Of a DNA stretch of 64,000 nt, positions 27,217 through 35,927 are shown piece by piece. A program made the translations under genes and the position numbers. The notes under the pieces are model-generated. The model did no database searches, had not been told where the DNA came from, and saw only the letters and a list, made by a program, of their open reading frames with translations. Source of the DNA: Gammaproteobacteria bacterium (GTDB taxonomy: Bacteria > Pseudomonadota > Gammaproteobacteria > Nevskiales > Nevskiaceae); NCBI GenBank assembly GCA_026398815.1, contig JAPLSA010000017.1, forward strand, positions 310,001 to 374,000, given 5' to 3'. Within the stretch, counting starts at the first letter, position 1. Every line of letters starts with the position of its first letter.

Positions 27217-27891
27217 ATGAACATGACCGACGAAAACCTTGCCCCCGCCATCTGCATCGACGCCGACCATCCGGCAATCGCCGCGTTTGCCGTCGAGGTG
27301 GTCGGCAGCCGCCAGGAACCGCGTGACAAGGCGATCGCGCTGTACTACGCGGTGCGTGACCGCATCCGCTACGACCCCTACGCGATCGACCTGTCCGACC
27401 ACGGCCTGAAAGCCAGCACCACGCTGCTGGACGGCCGCGGCTGGTGCGTGCCGAAGGCCGCACTGCTGGCCGCCGCGTGCCGCGCGGCTGGCGTGCCGGC
27501 GCGGGTCGGCTTCGCCGACGTGAAGAACCATCTGTCGACCGAGCGGCTGCGCCAGACCATGCAGACCGACGTCTTCTACTGGCACGGCTACACGGCGATC
27601 CTGATTGACGGCGTCTGGCTCAAGGCGACGCCGGCCTTCAACATCGAGCTGTGCGAGAAATTCGCGCTGCAGCCGCTGGAATTCGACGGCCGCGAGGATT
27701 CGATCTACCACCCGTTCGACCTCAACGGGAACCGCCACATGGAATACCTGCAGCTGCGCGGCGAAATGGCCGACGTGCCGGCCGCGACCTTGCGCAGCGA
27801 GTTCGCGCGGCTCTATCCCTACCTGCTGAAGCTGAACCAGGACGCGGATTTCAGCGCCGATGTCGATGCCGAAGTGGCGCGCAGCGGCTGA
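27217..27891 (+). CDS. Transglutaminase-like cysteine protein
   Basis: 224 residues with the transglutaminase-core triad: Cys in GRGWCVPKAALLAAACRAAG, His in YWHGYTAILIDG, and an Asp/Asn soon after (KATPAFN). No signal peptide. Bacterial members are mostly peptidases or amidases, and the reaction here is unknown. It begins 28 nt after the acyl-CoA dehydrogenase and is likely cotranscribed, ending at a terminator 16 nt after the stop. Confidence 0.87.
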   Translation: MNMTDENLAPAICIDADHPAIAAFAVEVVGSRQEPRDKAIALYYAVRDRIRYDPYAIDLSDHGLKASTTLLDGRGWCVPKAALLAAACRAAGVPARVGFADVKNHLSTERLRQTMQTDVFYWHGYTAILIDGVWLKATPAFNIELCEKFALQPLEFDGREDSIYHPFDLNGNRHMEYLQLRGEMADVPAATLRSEFARLYPYLLKLNQDADFSADVDAEVARSG

Positions 27892-27906
27892 TCCGGCGCG
27901 GCCATG

Positions 27907-27944
27907 AAAAAGCCCGGAAGGCCAAGCGGCGTTCCGGGCTTTTT
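27907..27944. terminator. Bidirectional intrinsic terminator
   Basis: A perfect 13-bp stem (AAAAAGCCCGGAA at 27907-27919, TTCCGGGCTTTTT at 27932-27944) with a 12-nt loop, U-tract on both strands. It separates the transglutaminase-like gene from the converging prpF-like gene. Confidence 0.92.
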
Positions 27945-27963
27945 CTTTCGACGCTTCAGTCGA

Positions 27964-29151
27964 TCAGAAGCAGTCACCCGGCACGTGCACCCAGCCGCTC
28001 ATCAGCACCCGGGCGCTGCGCGACATGATCGCCTTCTTGACCACCCACTGGCCGTTCTCCTGCACGGCGGCAGCGCCGACCCGCAGGCTGCCGCTCGGAT
28101 GGCCGAAGCGCACCGCTTCGCGGGCACCACCACCGGCAGCGAGGTTGACCAGGGTGCCGGGGATCGCGGCAGCCGTGCCGATCGCCACCGCAGCGGTGCC
28201 CATCATCGCGTGGTGCAGCTTGCCCATCGACAGCGCGCGGACGTTCAGGTCGATCTCGCTGGCCTTGATCGCCTTGCCGCTCGACGAGGTGTAGTCGGCC
28301 GGCGGCGCGACGAAAGCGACCTTCGGCGTGTGCTGGCGGGTCGCGGCTTCCGACACGTCCTTGATCAGGCCCATGCGCAACGCACCCGCGGCGCGGATGG
28401 TCTCGAACTTCTTCAGCCACTCGGGGCTGCTGTTGATCGCCTCGCGCAGCTCGGTGCCGGTGCAGCCGATCTCGGCGGCATTGATGAACACGGTCGGAAT
28501 GCCGGCGTTGATCATCGTCGCTTTCAGGGTGCCGATGCCTGGCACCTCGAGGTCATCGACCAGGTTGCCGGTCGGGAACATCGAGCCGCCCTCGTCGCCT
28601 TCCTCGGCCGGATCAAGGAATTCGATCACCACTTCGGCCGCCGGGAAGGTCACGCCGTCCAGCTCGAAATCGCCGGTTTCCTGCACCGCGCCGTTGCTGA
28701 TCGGCACGTGGGCGACGATCGTCTTGTTGATCTGGGTCTGCCAGATGCGCACCACGCAGACGCCGTTCTGCGGCACCCGCGCCGGGTCGACCAGGCCGTT
28801 GCTGATCGCGAACGAGCCGACGGCGGCGGTCAGGTTGCCGCAATTGCCGGACCAGTCGACGAAGGCCTTGTCGATCGACACCTGGCCGAAACGGTAATCG
28901 ACATCGTGATCGGCCCGGGTGCTCTTCGACAGGATCACGGTCTTGGAGGTCGACGAGGTCGCGCCGCCCATGCCGTCGATCTGCGCCGCGTACGGGTCCG
29001 GCGAGCCGATCACCCGCAGCAGCAGCTTGTCGCGTGCCGGCCCCGGCACCTGGGCGGCAGCGGGCAGGTCGTCGAGCTTGAAGAACACGCCTTTCGACGT
29101 GCCGCCACGCATGTAGGTGGCGGGAATCCGGATCTGCGGGGACGCGGGCAT
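27964..29151 (-). CDS. prpF: PrpF/GalD-family isomerase
   Basis: 395 residues, the normal PrpF length. Recognisable are YMRGGTSKGVFF at the start, DGMGGATSSTSKTVI, DWSGNCGNLTAAVG with the catalytic cysteine, and GKLHHAMMGTAAVAI. PrpF isomerises 2-methylaconitate in the methylcitrate cycle; GalD is a close relative acting on 4-oxalomesaconate. The usual partners prpB, prpC and acnD are not in this window, so the exact reaction is uncertain. Start ATG at 29151 because family sequence begins there. Confidence 0.87.
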   Translation of the reverse strand: MPASPQIRIPATYMRGGTSKGVFFKLDDLPAAAQVPGPARDKLLLRVIGSPDPYAAQIDGMGGATSSTSKTVILSKSTRADHDVDYRFGQVSIDKAFVDWSGNCGNLTAAVGSFAISNGLVDPARVPQNGVCVVRIWQTQINKTIVAHVPISNGAVQETGDFELDGVTFPAAEVVIEFLDPAEEGDEGGSMFPTGNLVDDLEVPGIGTLKATMINAGIPTVFINAAEIGCTGTELREAINSSPEWLKKFETIRAAGALRMGLIKDVSEAATRQHTPKVAFVAPPADYTSSSGKAIKASEIDLNVRALSMGKLHHAMMGTAAVAIGTAAAIPGTLVNLAAGGGAREAVRFGHPSGSLRVGAAAVQENGQWVVKKAIMSRSARVLMSGWVHVPGDCF

Positions 29152-29365
29152 GGGCAACGGGGCCTCGGGCTGTGGAGAAGGAGCGGGCCAGACCGACCGT
29201 CCGGGCAGCAGCCGACCGGCATGACGCGCGGCGCGAATTATCGCATGCAGCCATGCCGCGCCCGCCGCAACGCGTGCAATCCGCACGGCGTTCATGCCCC
29301 GATGCGCCCGCCTCCGGCACAATCGCGCACGGCATCCCACCACTCACTCACGCGGAGCAACGCCC

Positions 29366-30178
29366 ATGGCCATGGACGTGATCGACTACAAGCTGTACGG
29401 CGAAGACATGCAGTTCGTGGAAATCGAACTCGACCCCAACGAGGCGGCGATCGGCGAAGCCGGCGCGATGATGTTCATGGAAGACGGCATCACCATGGAC
29501 ACCATCTTTGGCGACGGCTCGCAGGCCAACAAGGGCTTCTGGGGCGCGCTGGCCGGGGCCGGCAAGCGGCTGGTGACCGGCGAAAGCCTGTTCACCACGG
29601 TGTTCTCGAACCAAGGCATGGGCAAGCGCAAGGTGGCTTTCGCCGCGCCGTATCCGGGCACCATCCTGCCGGTGCACCTGCCGGATGTCGGCGGCACGCT
29701 GATCTGCCAGAAGGATTCCTTCCTGTGCGCGGCGAAGGGCGTGTCGATCGGCATCGCGTTCCAGAAGCGGCTCGGCGTCGGCCTGTTCGGCGGCGAGGGC
29801 TTCATCATGCAGAAGCTCGACGGCGACGGCCTGGCCTTCGTCCACGCCGGCGGCACGATGCACGAGCGCACCCTGGCGCCGGGCGAGATCCTGAGAGTCG
29901 ACACCGGCTGCATCGTGGCGCTGCAGCCGTCGGTGGATTTCGACATCCAGTACGTCGGCAAGCTGAAGTCGGCGCTGTTCTCCGGCGAAGGCCTGTTCTA
30001 TGCCGTGCTCAGAGGCCCGGGCAAGATCTGGCTGCAGTCGCTGCCGCTGTCGCGAATGGCCAACCGCATCGTCATGGCGGCGCCGGCGATCGGCGGCCGC
30101 TCGCGCGACGAAGGCTCGCTGCTCGGCGGCGTCGCCGCTGGCGGCCTGCTCGGAGGCCTGCTCGGCAGCGACGAGTGA
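29366..30178 (+). CDS. AIM24/TIGR00266 family protein
   Basis: 270 residues with the family pattern [48 protein letters not shown] and [17 protein letters not shown]. Predicted beta-rich double-jelly-roll fold; biochemical role unknown, with yeast AIM24 being mitochondrial. It ends in a glycine-rich tail ([19 protein letters not shown]), which could insert in or touch a membrane. Start ATG at 29366. It is divergent from prpF. Confidence 0.88.
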   Translation: MAMDVIDYKLYGEDMQFVEIELDPNEAAIGEAGAMMFMEDGITMDTIFGDGSQANKGFWGALAGAGKRLVTGESLFTTVFSNQGMGKRKVAFAAPYPGTILPVHLPDVGGTLICQKDSFLCAAKGVSIGIAFQKRLGVGLFGGEGFIMQKLDGDGLAFVHAGGTMHERTLAPGEILRVDTGCIVALQPSVDFDIQYVGKLKSALFSGEGLFYAVLRGPGKIWLQSLPLSRMANRIVMAAPAIGGRSRDEGSLLGGVAAGGLLGGLLGSDE

Positions 30179-30249
30179 GCCGCCGCGAACTTGCCGCCAT
30201 TCCACCCGTCTGACCTTCGGCGCTTCCGCCGCCCGACCTGGAGTTCATC

Positions 30250-31257
30250 GTGAACCTGCATCTGCCTTCGCCGCCCCCGCCCCGCCCCGCCGTGCGCCGG
30301 CTGCTCGCCGCCGGCCTGGTGCTGTCCGGCCTGTTCGGCTGTTCCGCGCCGTCCGTGCAAGCCGAGCCGGCCGCCGCCGCTTCCGGCCCCAATGCCGCCG
30401 CCACGGCCACGGCCAACGGCAGTGCCAACTGCAAGGCGATCGGTGATTTCTACTGGGAGGTCGGTGACGGCAAGGGCGCCGTGGTGTCCGGTTCAGTCGG
30501 TGACGAGTACGCGCCGGACAAGACCCTCAAGATTGCTTCGGCGTCGAAGTTCATCTGGGGCGCCTACGTGCTCGAAAAGATCGGCAGGAACAGCCAGCCG
30601 GACGAACGCACCGTGCAGGCGCTGACCATGCGCTCCGGCCTCGTGGCGTTCAATCCGATCGCCTGTCTGCTGAGCCGCACGGCCAGTTCCTGCCTGGCCT
30701 CGCGCAGCAACGCCCAACAGGATTCCAGCGCGGTCGGCAAGTTTTCGTATGGCGGTGGTCACGACCAGAAGCTGGCCGTCGATCTCGGCCTCGGCGATTT
30801 CAACGCCGCGCAGATGACCCGTGAAGTGCAGAGCTACCTCGGCAGCGATCTCGGCCTGATCTACGACAAGCCGCAGCCGGCCGGCGGCATGGAAGGCACA
30901 CCGGCAGGCTATGCCGGCTTCCTGCGCAAGATCATCAACGGCCAGCTGCGGATGAAGGATTTCCTCGGCAAGGACGCGGTCTGCACCTTGCCCGGCAGCT
31001 GCCCGGGCGCGCTGACCAGCCCGGTCAAGGAAGCCTGGCACTACAGCCTCAACCACTGGGTCGAGGACGATCCGCGCACCGGTGACGGCAGCTTCTCGTC
31101 GCCGGGCCTGCTCGGCTTCTATCCGTGGATTTCCAAGGACAAGACTACTTACGGCATCGTCGCCCGCGAACAGCTGCGCGCCAATTCGTACTGGACCAGC
31201 GTCCAGTGCGGCCGCGACATCCGCAAGGCCTACTTCACCGGCAAGGCGGTTCAGTAG
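30250..31257 (+). CDS. Lipoprotein, serine-hydrolase/beta-lactamase-like
   Basis: 335 residues from a GTG. A long basic N-region with hydrophobic core ends in GLFGC (Cys31), a plausible lipobox, so likely lipid-anchored. A Ser-x-x-Lys motif appears in KIASASKFIWG, with a later Tyr/Ser motif candidate HYSLNHW. These recall class C beta-lactamase/PBP-like serine hydrolases, but the third motif (KTG) is not clear. The frame is well supported by length and the terminator after it. The catalytic role is therefore only probable. Confidence 0.65.
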   Translation: MNLHLPSPPPPRPAVRRLLAAGLVLSGLFGCSAPSVQAEPAAAASGPNAAATATANGSANCKAIGDFYWEVGDGKGAVVSGSVGDEYAPDKTLKIASASKFIWGAYVLEKIGRNSQPDERTVQALTMRSGLVAFNPIACLLSRTASSCLASRSNAQQDSSAVGKFSYGGGHDQKLAVDLGLGDFNAAQMTREVQSYLGSDLGLIYDKPQPAGGMEGTPAGYAGFLRKIINGQLRMKDFLGKDAVCTLPGSCPGALTSPVKEAWHYSLNHWVEDDPRTGDGSFSSPGLLGFYPWISKDKTTYGIVAREQLRANSYWTSVQCGRDIRKAYFTGKAVQ

Positions 31258-31277
31258 CGGTCGATCCGCTACGAACG

Positions 31278-31304
31278 ACGCGCCGCTGACCACGGCGCGT
31301 TTTT
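31278..31304 (+). terminator. Intrinsic terminator after the lipoprotein gene
   Basis: An 8-bp perfect stem ACGCGCCG/CGGCGCGT with a 7-nt loop, directly followed by a run of T (CGTTTTTCTT). It lies 20 nt after the stop codon. Confidence 0.85.
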
Positions 31305-31415
31305 CTTGGTGGGATGGGGCGGAGAACGGGGTCGAAGGGGCCGCGCCGGTATCATCGCCGGCAACAGCAACAGCGAGGCGTCGCGATCGACGATGCCGGC
31401 TCACCGGGGGACGGC

Positions 31416-32840
31416 GTGAATCCAGGCAATCCGATGTCCCGGCTGGCGCTGCGCTTCTGCGCCTGGTCGGAAAAGTGGTTTCCGGATGCCTGGGTGTTTT
31501 CGGTGTCGGCGGTGCTGATCGTCTGCGTGGCGGCGCTGGCGATTGGCGCCACACCTGCCGCGACGGCGCGGGCCTTCGGTGACGGCGCCTGGTCGCTGAT
31601 CCCGTTCACGATGCAGGTCTGCTATGTGCTGATCGGCGGCCATGTGGTAGCGCTGTCGCCGCCGGTGGCGCGGCTGATCGAGCGGCTGGCTGCGCGGCCG
31701 CAGACCGGCCCGGGCGCGGTCGGGCTGGTGGCAATGACCTGCATGGCGCTGTCGCTGCTGCACTGGGCGCTGGGCTTCGTCGCCGCCGGCCTGCTGGTGC
31801 GGGCGCTGGCACGGCGCAGCGATCTGCCGATGGACTACCGCGCCGCGTCGGCGGCCGGCTATCTCGGCCTCGGCGCGGTCTGGGCGCTGGGGCTGTCGTC
31901 GACCGCCGCGCAGTTCCAGGCCAACGCCGCCAGCATGTCGAAGGAACTGCTGGCGATCACCGGCGTGATTCCGTTCACCCAGACCATCTTCCTGTGGCAA
32001 TCGCTGGCGATGACCGCGGTGATCGTCGCGATGTCGTGGTTCGTCGCCGTGCGTTCCGCGCCGCAGGCGGCGCAGGCACAGACCGCAGCGCAGCTCGGCA
32101 TCGACGTGTCGCTGCCGGCCCCGGCCGAATCTCGCGCGCTGCGCCCCGGCGAGCGGGCCGAGCACAGCATCGTGCTGAACCTGCTGCTGGCAGCGCTCGG
32201 TGCCGCCTGGCTGTGGGACGAGTTCACGGCGCGCGGCTTTGTCGCGGCGATCGCCAACCTGAATACCTACAACTTCCTGTTCCTGGTCGTCGGCCTGCTG
32301 CTGCAAGGCACGCCGAGACGCTTCCTGGACGCGGTGACCCATTCGGTGCCGGCGACGGCCGGAATCATGATCCAGTTCCCGCTGTACGCCGGCATCGCCA
32401 TGGTGCTGACCGCCGCCAAGGCGCCGGATGGCGCGACGATCGCCGGCCATCTGTCGGATTTCTTCGCCGGCATCGCCACGCGCGAAAGCTTTCCGGTGGT
32501 GATCGGTCTGTACTCGGCCACGCTCGGCTTCTTCGTGCCGAGCGGCGGCGGCAAGTGGCTGATCGAGGCGCCGTACGTGATGCAGGCGGCCAATGACCTG
32601 CGGGTGCATCTGGGCTGGGGCGTGATGATCTACAACGCCGCCGAAGCGTTGCCGAACCTGATCAACCCGCTGTTCATGCTGCCGCTGCTCGGCATCGTCA
32701 AGCTGAAAGTCCGCGACATCGTCGGCTATACGTTCATGCAGTTCATCGTCCACCTGCCGGTGGTCCTGCTGCTGCTCTGGGCGCTGGGGCTGACGCTCGA
32801 CTACATCCCGCCGCAGATCCCGCCGGGGCTGACGCCATGA
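31416..32840 (+). CDS. AtoE-family short-chain fatty acid transporter
   Basis: 474 residues with about 11-12 membrane segments. Family features include WSLIPFTMQVCYVLIGGHVVA, HWALGFVAAGLLVRALAR, STAAQFQANAASM and FVPSGGGKWLIEAPYVMQAA. AtoE proteins take up short-chain fatty acids such as butyrate or acetoacetate. The GTG at 31416, 4 nt after a GGGGGA, was chosen; ATG at 31434 is an alternative. It overlaps the next transporter gene by 4 nt, so the two make a coupled pair. Confidence 0.87.
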   Translation: MNPGNPMSRLALRFCAWSEKWFPDAWVFSVSAVLIVCVAALAIGATPAATARAFGDGAWSLIPFTMQVCYVLIGGHVVALSPPVARLIERLAARPQTGPGAVGLVAMTCMALSLLHWALGFVAAGLLVRALARRSDLPMDYRAASAAGYLGLGAVWALGLSSTAAQFQANAASMSKELLAITGVIPFTQTIFLWQSLAMTAVIVAMSWFVAVRSAPQAAQAQTAAQLGIDVSLPAPAESRALRPGERAEHSIVLNLLLAALGAAWLWDEFTARGFVAAIANLNTYNFLFLVVGLLLQGTPRRFLDAVTHSVPATAGIMIQFPLYAGIAMVLTAAKAPDGATIAGHLSDFFAGIATRESFPVVIGLYSATLGFFVPSGGGKWLIEAPYVMQAANDLRVHLGWGVMIYNAAEALPNLINPLFMLPLLGIVKLKVRDIVGYTFMQFIVHLPVVLLLLWALGLTLDYIPPQIPPGLTP

Positions 32841-34123
32841 CGGCCGCGCCGATGACGCCGCGCGCCCGCTTCCGGGCGATCTTCAGTGGTTCGATCGGCA
32901 ACCTGGTCGAGTATTACGACTGGTACGCCTACTCGGCGTTCGCGCTGTATTTCTCCAAGGCTTTCTTCCCCGGCAGCAGCCCCACGGCGCAGCTGCTGAA
33001 CACCGCCGGCGTGTTCGCGCTCGGCTTTTTCATGCGGCCGATCGGCGGCTGGCTGATGGGCAGCCTCGCCGACCGGAAAGGCCGCCGCGCGGCCATGCTG
33101 CTGTCGGTGCTGATGATGTGCGCTGGCTCGCTGACCATCGCGATCACGCCCGGCTATGCCGAGATCGGTGTGGCCGCACCGGTCATCCTGATCGCCTGCC
33201 GGCTGATTCAAGGCCTGAGCCTGGGCGGCGAGTACGGGATTTCGGCGACCTATCTCAGCGAAGTGGCCAGCCGCGAGCATCGCGGTTTCTGGTCGAGCTT
33301 CCAGTACGTGACCCTGATTCTCGGCCAGCTCAGCGCCCTGGCCCTGCTGATCGTGCTGCAGCGCTGGCTGCTGACGCCGCAGCAGCTCGACGATTGGGGC
33401 TGGCGAATTCCGTTCGCGATCGGCGGCCTGCTGGCGCTGGCGGCGCTGTGGCTGCGGCGCGGCCTGCACGAGACCGACAGCTTCACGCGGCAGGCGGCAC
33501 CGGAACGCGCGCCGATGCGCCGGCTGCTGCGCGAGCACCCGAGGCAGGTGGCGATGGTGGTCGGCCTGACCCTGGGCGGCACGCTGGCGTTCTACACCTG
33601 CACCACCTACATGCAGAAGTTCATGGTCAACACGGCCGGCTTCTCGAAGGACGACGCGACCCTGATCTCGGCCGCTGCGCTCACCGTCTACATGCTGCTG
33701 CAGCCACTGTTCGGCGCGGCTTCCGACCGCATCGGCCGCAAGCCGCTGCTGGTGTTCTTCGGCCTTGCCGGCACGCTCGGCACGGTGCCGATGCTGACCG
33801 TGCTGGCCACCGTGCGCGAGCCGCTGGCGGCGTTCGCGCTGATGCTGGCCGGGCTGGTGGTGATCAGCGGCTACACGGCGGTCAATGCGGTGGTCAAGGC
33901 CGAGCTGTTTCCGGTCGCGGTGCGGGCGCTGGGCGTCGGTCTGCCGTACGCGGCCACGGTGTCGCTGTTCGGCGGCACGGCGGAGTACGTGGCGCTGTGG
34001 TTCAAGCAGGCCGGCGTCGAGGCCGGCTTCTACTGGTACGTCGCGGCGATGATCGGCGTGTCGCTGCTGGTCTATCTGCGGCTGCCGGAAACCCGCGACC
34101 AGTCGCGCATCGACCGCGACTGA
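32837..34123 (+). CDS. MFS transporter, metabolite:H+ symporter group (KgtP-like)
   Basis: 428 residues with 12 membrane segments. Family motifs: GNLVEYYDWYAYSAFALYF at the start, FFMRPIGGWLMGSLADRKGRR (MFS motif A), LIQGLSLGGEYG, and SDRIGRKPLL in the second half. These match the MHS group importing dicarboxylates, osmolytes or aromatic acids. Its ATG overlaps the AtoE stop. The pair suggests a shared carbon-source role; the substrate is not predictable. Confidence 0.9.
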   Translation: MTAAPMTPRARFRAIFSGSIGNLVEYYDWYAYSAFALYFSKAFFPGSSPTAQLLNTAGVFALGFFMRPIGGWLMGSLADRKGRRAAMLLSVLMMCAGSLTIAITPGYAEIGVAAPVILIACRLIQGLSLGGEYGISATYLSEVASREHRGFWSSFQYVTLILGQLSALALLIVLQRWLLTPQQLDDWGWRIPFAIGGLLALAALWLRRGLHETDSFTRQAAPERAPMRRLLREHPRQVAMVVGLTLGGTLAFYTCTTYMQKFMVNTAGFSKDDATLISAAALTVYMLLQPLFGAASDRIGRKPLLVFFGLAGTLGTVPMLTVLATVREPLAAFALMLAGLVVISGYTAVNAVVKAELFPVAVRALGVGLPYAATVSLFGGTAEYVALWFKQAGVEAGFYWYVAAMIGVSLLVYLRLPETRDQSRIDRD

Positions 34124-34281
34124 CCGGCCTCATCCGGCCGCCATGTCCAGTACCGGATATGGCGAATCGGCCACCAGCCGACGACGCGCCGACAGTTCAG
34201 TCTCAATTCAGGAAGCCGGCGTAGTCTCAGCCTCGCAACGTGCAAACCCCACCCCCGCACGTCCATCCGAGGAACGCCGTC

Positions 34282-34827
34282 ATGAACGCCCAGATCACTT
34301 CCCTGCTGACCGCTGTCGCCGTGCTTGGCACGTCTGCCACCGCACAGGCTGGCCGCCGCAATGACAACACCGACTACGCCGACGTGATCAGCAGCCGCCC
34401 GATCTACACCGACGTGCGCGTGTCCGTTCCCCGCGAGGAGTGCTACCAGGAAAAGGTCGTCTATGACGACGGCTATCGGGGCCGCGACAACAGCGGCGTC
34501 GGCGCGGTGCTGGGTGCGGTGGTCGGCGGCGTGGTCGGCAACCGCTTCGGCCAGGGTTCCGGCCGGGCGGTGGCGACTGCCGCTGGCGCCGTGGTCGGTG
34601 CCAGCGCCGGCGCCAGCATCGGCCGCAACAACAGCCGCGGTTACCGCGAGCCGTCGTACGGCTACGAGGAACGTTGCCGGACGATCGACGAAAGCCGCTA
34701 CGAACAGCGTGTCGATGGCTATGACGTGCGTTATCGTTACCACGGCCGCATCTACGACACCCGCCTGCCGTATGACCCGGGCGACCGCCTGGCGGTGAAC
34801 GTCAACGTCAGCCCGGCCGACTACTAA
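34282..34827 (+). CDS. Glycine-zipper (2TM) envelope protein
   Basis: 181 residues with a signal peptide ending in ATAQA. A central glycine zipper (GAVLGAVVGGVVGNRFGQG, then AAGAVVGASAGASIG) is typical of the SlyB/17-kDa-antigen group that sits in or spans the outer membrane. The flanks are rich in Tyr, Arg and Asp, with one Cys on each side (EECYQE and EERCRT) that may pair. GAGGAA precedes the ATG by 7 nt. No lipobox is visible, unlike SlyB. Confidence 0.82.
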   Translation: MNAQITSLLTAVAVLGTSATAQAGRRNDNTDYADVISSRPIYTDVRVSVPREECYQEKVVYDDGYRGRDNSGVGAVLGAVVGGVVGNRFGQGSGRAVATAAGAVVGASAGASIGRNNSRGYREPSYGYEERCRTIDESRYEQRVDGYDVRYRYHGRIYDTRLPYDPGDRLAVNVNVSPADY

Positions 34828-34871
34828 AACCTGCCGTCCTCGACCTCCGCCTGCCTCGCCGAGAAACTCCG

Positions 34872-35168
34872 ATGCGCGCCGCTCTCGCCATGATCGTCCT
34901 TGCCGCAAGCCTGCTGGCTGCCAGCCAGCCGGCGATGGCGGATCGGCGCGGCGGCCTGCTCGGGCTCGATACCCAGTTCCTCAACCCGGGCCGCGAGGCG
35001 CGTGACCGGGACGATTCCCCCCGTGGCGGCCTGAGCCCGAACGAGGCCGCCAAGCGCGCCCAGCGCGAGAACGGCGGCGGCCGCGTGCTGTCGGTGGAGC
35101 CGAGCGGCGACGGCTATCGCGTCAAGCTGCTGCGCGACGGCGAAGTCCGCGTCGTGCACGTGCAGTAG
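34872..35168 (+). CDS. PepSY-domain periplasmic protein
   Basis: 98 residues with a signal peptide (ending near QPAMA). The C-terminal half reads LSPNEAAKRAQ, GGGRVLSVEP and GDGYRVKLLRDGEVRVVHV, the PepSY pattern. It lies 56 nt before a response-regulator gene. Such small PepSY proteins often accompany PhoPQ-like systems and may modulate the sensor (inference). Confidence 0.85.
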   Translation: MRAALAMIVLAASLLAASQPAMADRRGGLLGLDTQFLNPGREARDRDDSPRGGLSPNEAAKRAQRENGGGRVLSVEPSGDGYRVKLLRDGEVRVVHVQ

Positions 35169-35224
35169 TTCGCCCGCAGAATCAGCCAGTCCTGCCGTTC
35201 CACCGCAGCCCCCCGGAGCCGTCG

Positions 35225-35902
35225 ATGCGCGCGCTTGTCGTCGAAGATGATCCTGCCCTGCGCGAGCAGGTTCGCCGCCACCTCGCCGACGAGGGCTACA
35301 TCGTCGATGTCGCCGCCGATGGCGAGCAGGGCCAGTACATGGCCGTGGAATACCCGGTGGACCTGGCGATCATCGACCTCGGCCTGCCGAAGACGCCGGG
35401 CATCGCCATCATCCAGGCGGTGCGCAAGGCCGGCCGCAGCTATCCGATCCTGATCCTCACCGCGCGTGACGGCTGGCAGAGCAAGGTCGAGGGCCTGGAG
35501 GCCGGCGCCGATGACTATCTGGTCAAGCCATTCCACAAGGAAGAACTGCTGGCGCGTGCCCGGGCGCTGGTCCGGCGCAGCGTCGGCTGGACCACGTCGC
35601 AGCTGGAATCCGGGCCGATCATCCTCAATACCGCCGCCAAGACCGTCAGCCTGCACGGCACGACCGTCGAACTGACGGCCTACGAATACCGGCTGCTCGA
35701 ATACCTGGTGATGCACGCCGGCGAGGTGGTGTCGAAATCGACGCTGACCGAGCATCTGTACAGCGAGGACGAGGAGCGCGATTCCAACGTCATCGAAGTG
35801 TTCATCCGTCGCCTGCGCACCAAGCTCGATCCGGACGGCTCGCTGAACCCGATCGCCACCCAGCGCGGCAGCGGCTACCGCTGGACCCTGCCCAGGGCGT
35901 GA
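35225..35902 (+). CDS. OmpR/PhoP-family response regulator
   Basis: 225 residues. Receiver domain: acidic pocket VVEDD, phospho-acceptor Asp in AIIDLGLP near residue 51, Thr in LTARD, and Lys in LVKPF. The DNA-binding winged helix follows (ELTAYEYRLLEYLV, RRLRTKLDPDG, RGSGYRW). The size and sequence style are those of PhoP/QseB regulators. It sits immediately upstream of its histidine kinase (25 nt) and downstream of a PepSY gene. Confidence 0.92.
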   Translation: MRALVVEDDPALREQVRRHLADEGYIVDVAADGEQGQYMAVEYPVDLAIIDLGLPKTPGIAIIQAVRKAGRSYPILILTARDGWQSKVEGLEAGADDYLVKPFHKEELLARARALVRRSVGWTTSQLESGPIILNTAAKTVSLHGTTVELTAYEYRLLEYLVMHAGEVVSKSTLTEHLYSEDEERDSNVIEVFIRRLRTKLDPDGSLNPIATQRGSGYRWTLPRA

Positions 35903-35927
35903 ACGCGGCAGGCGCGGTGCGTCGCCG

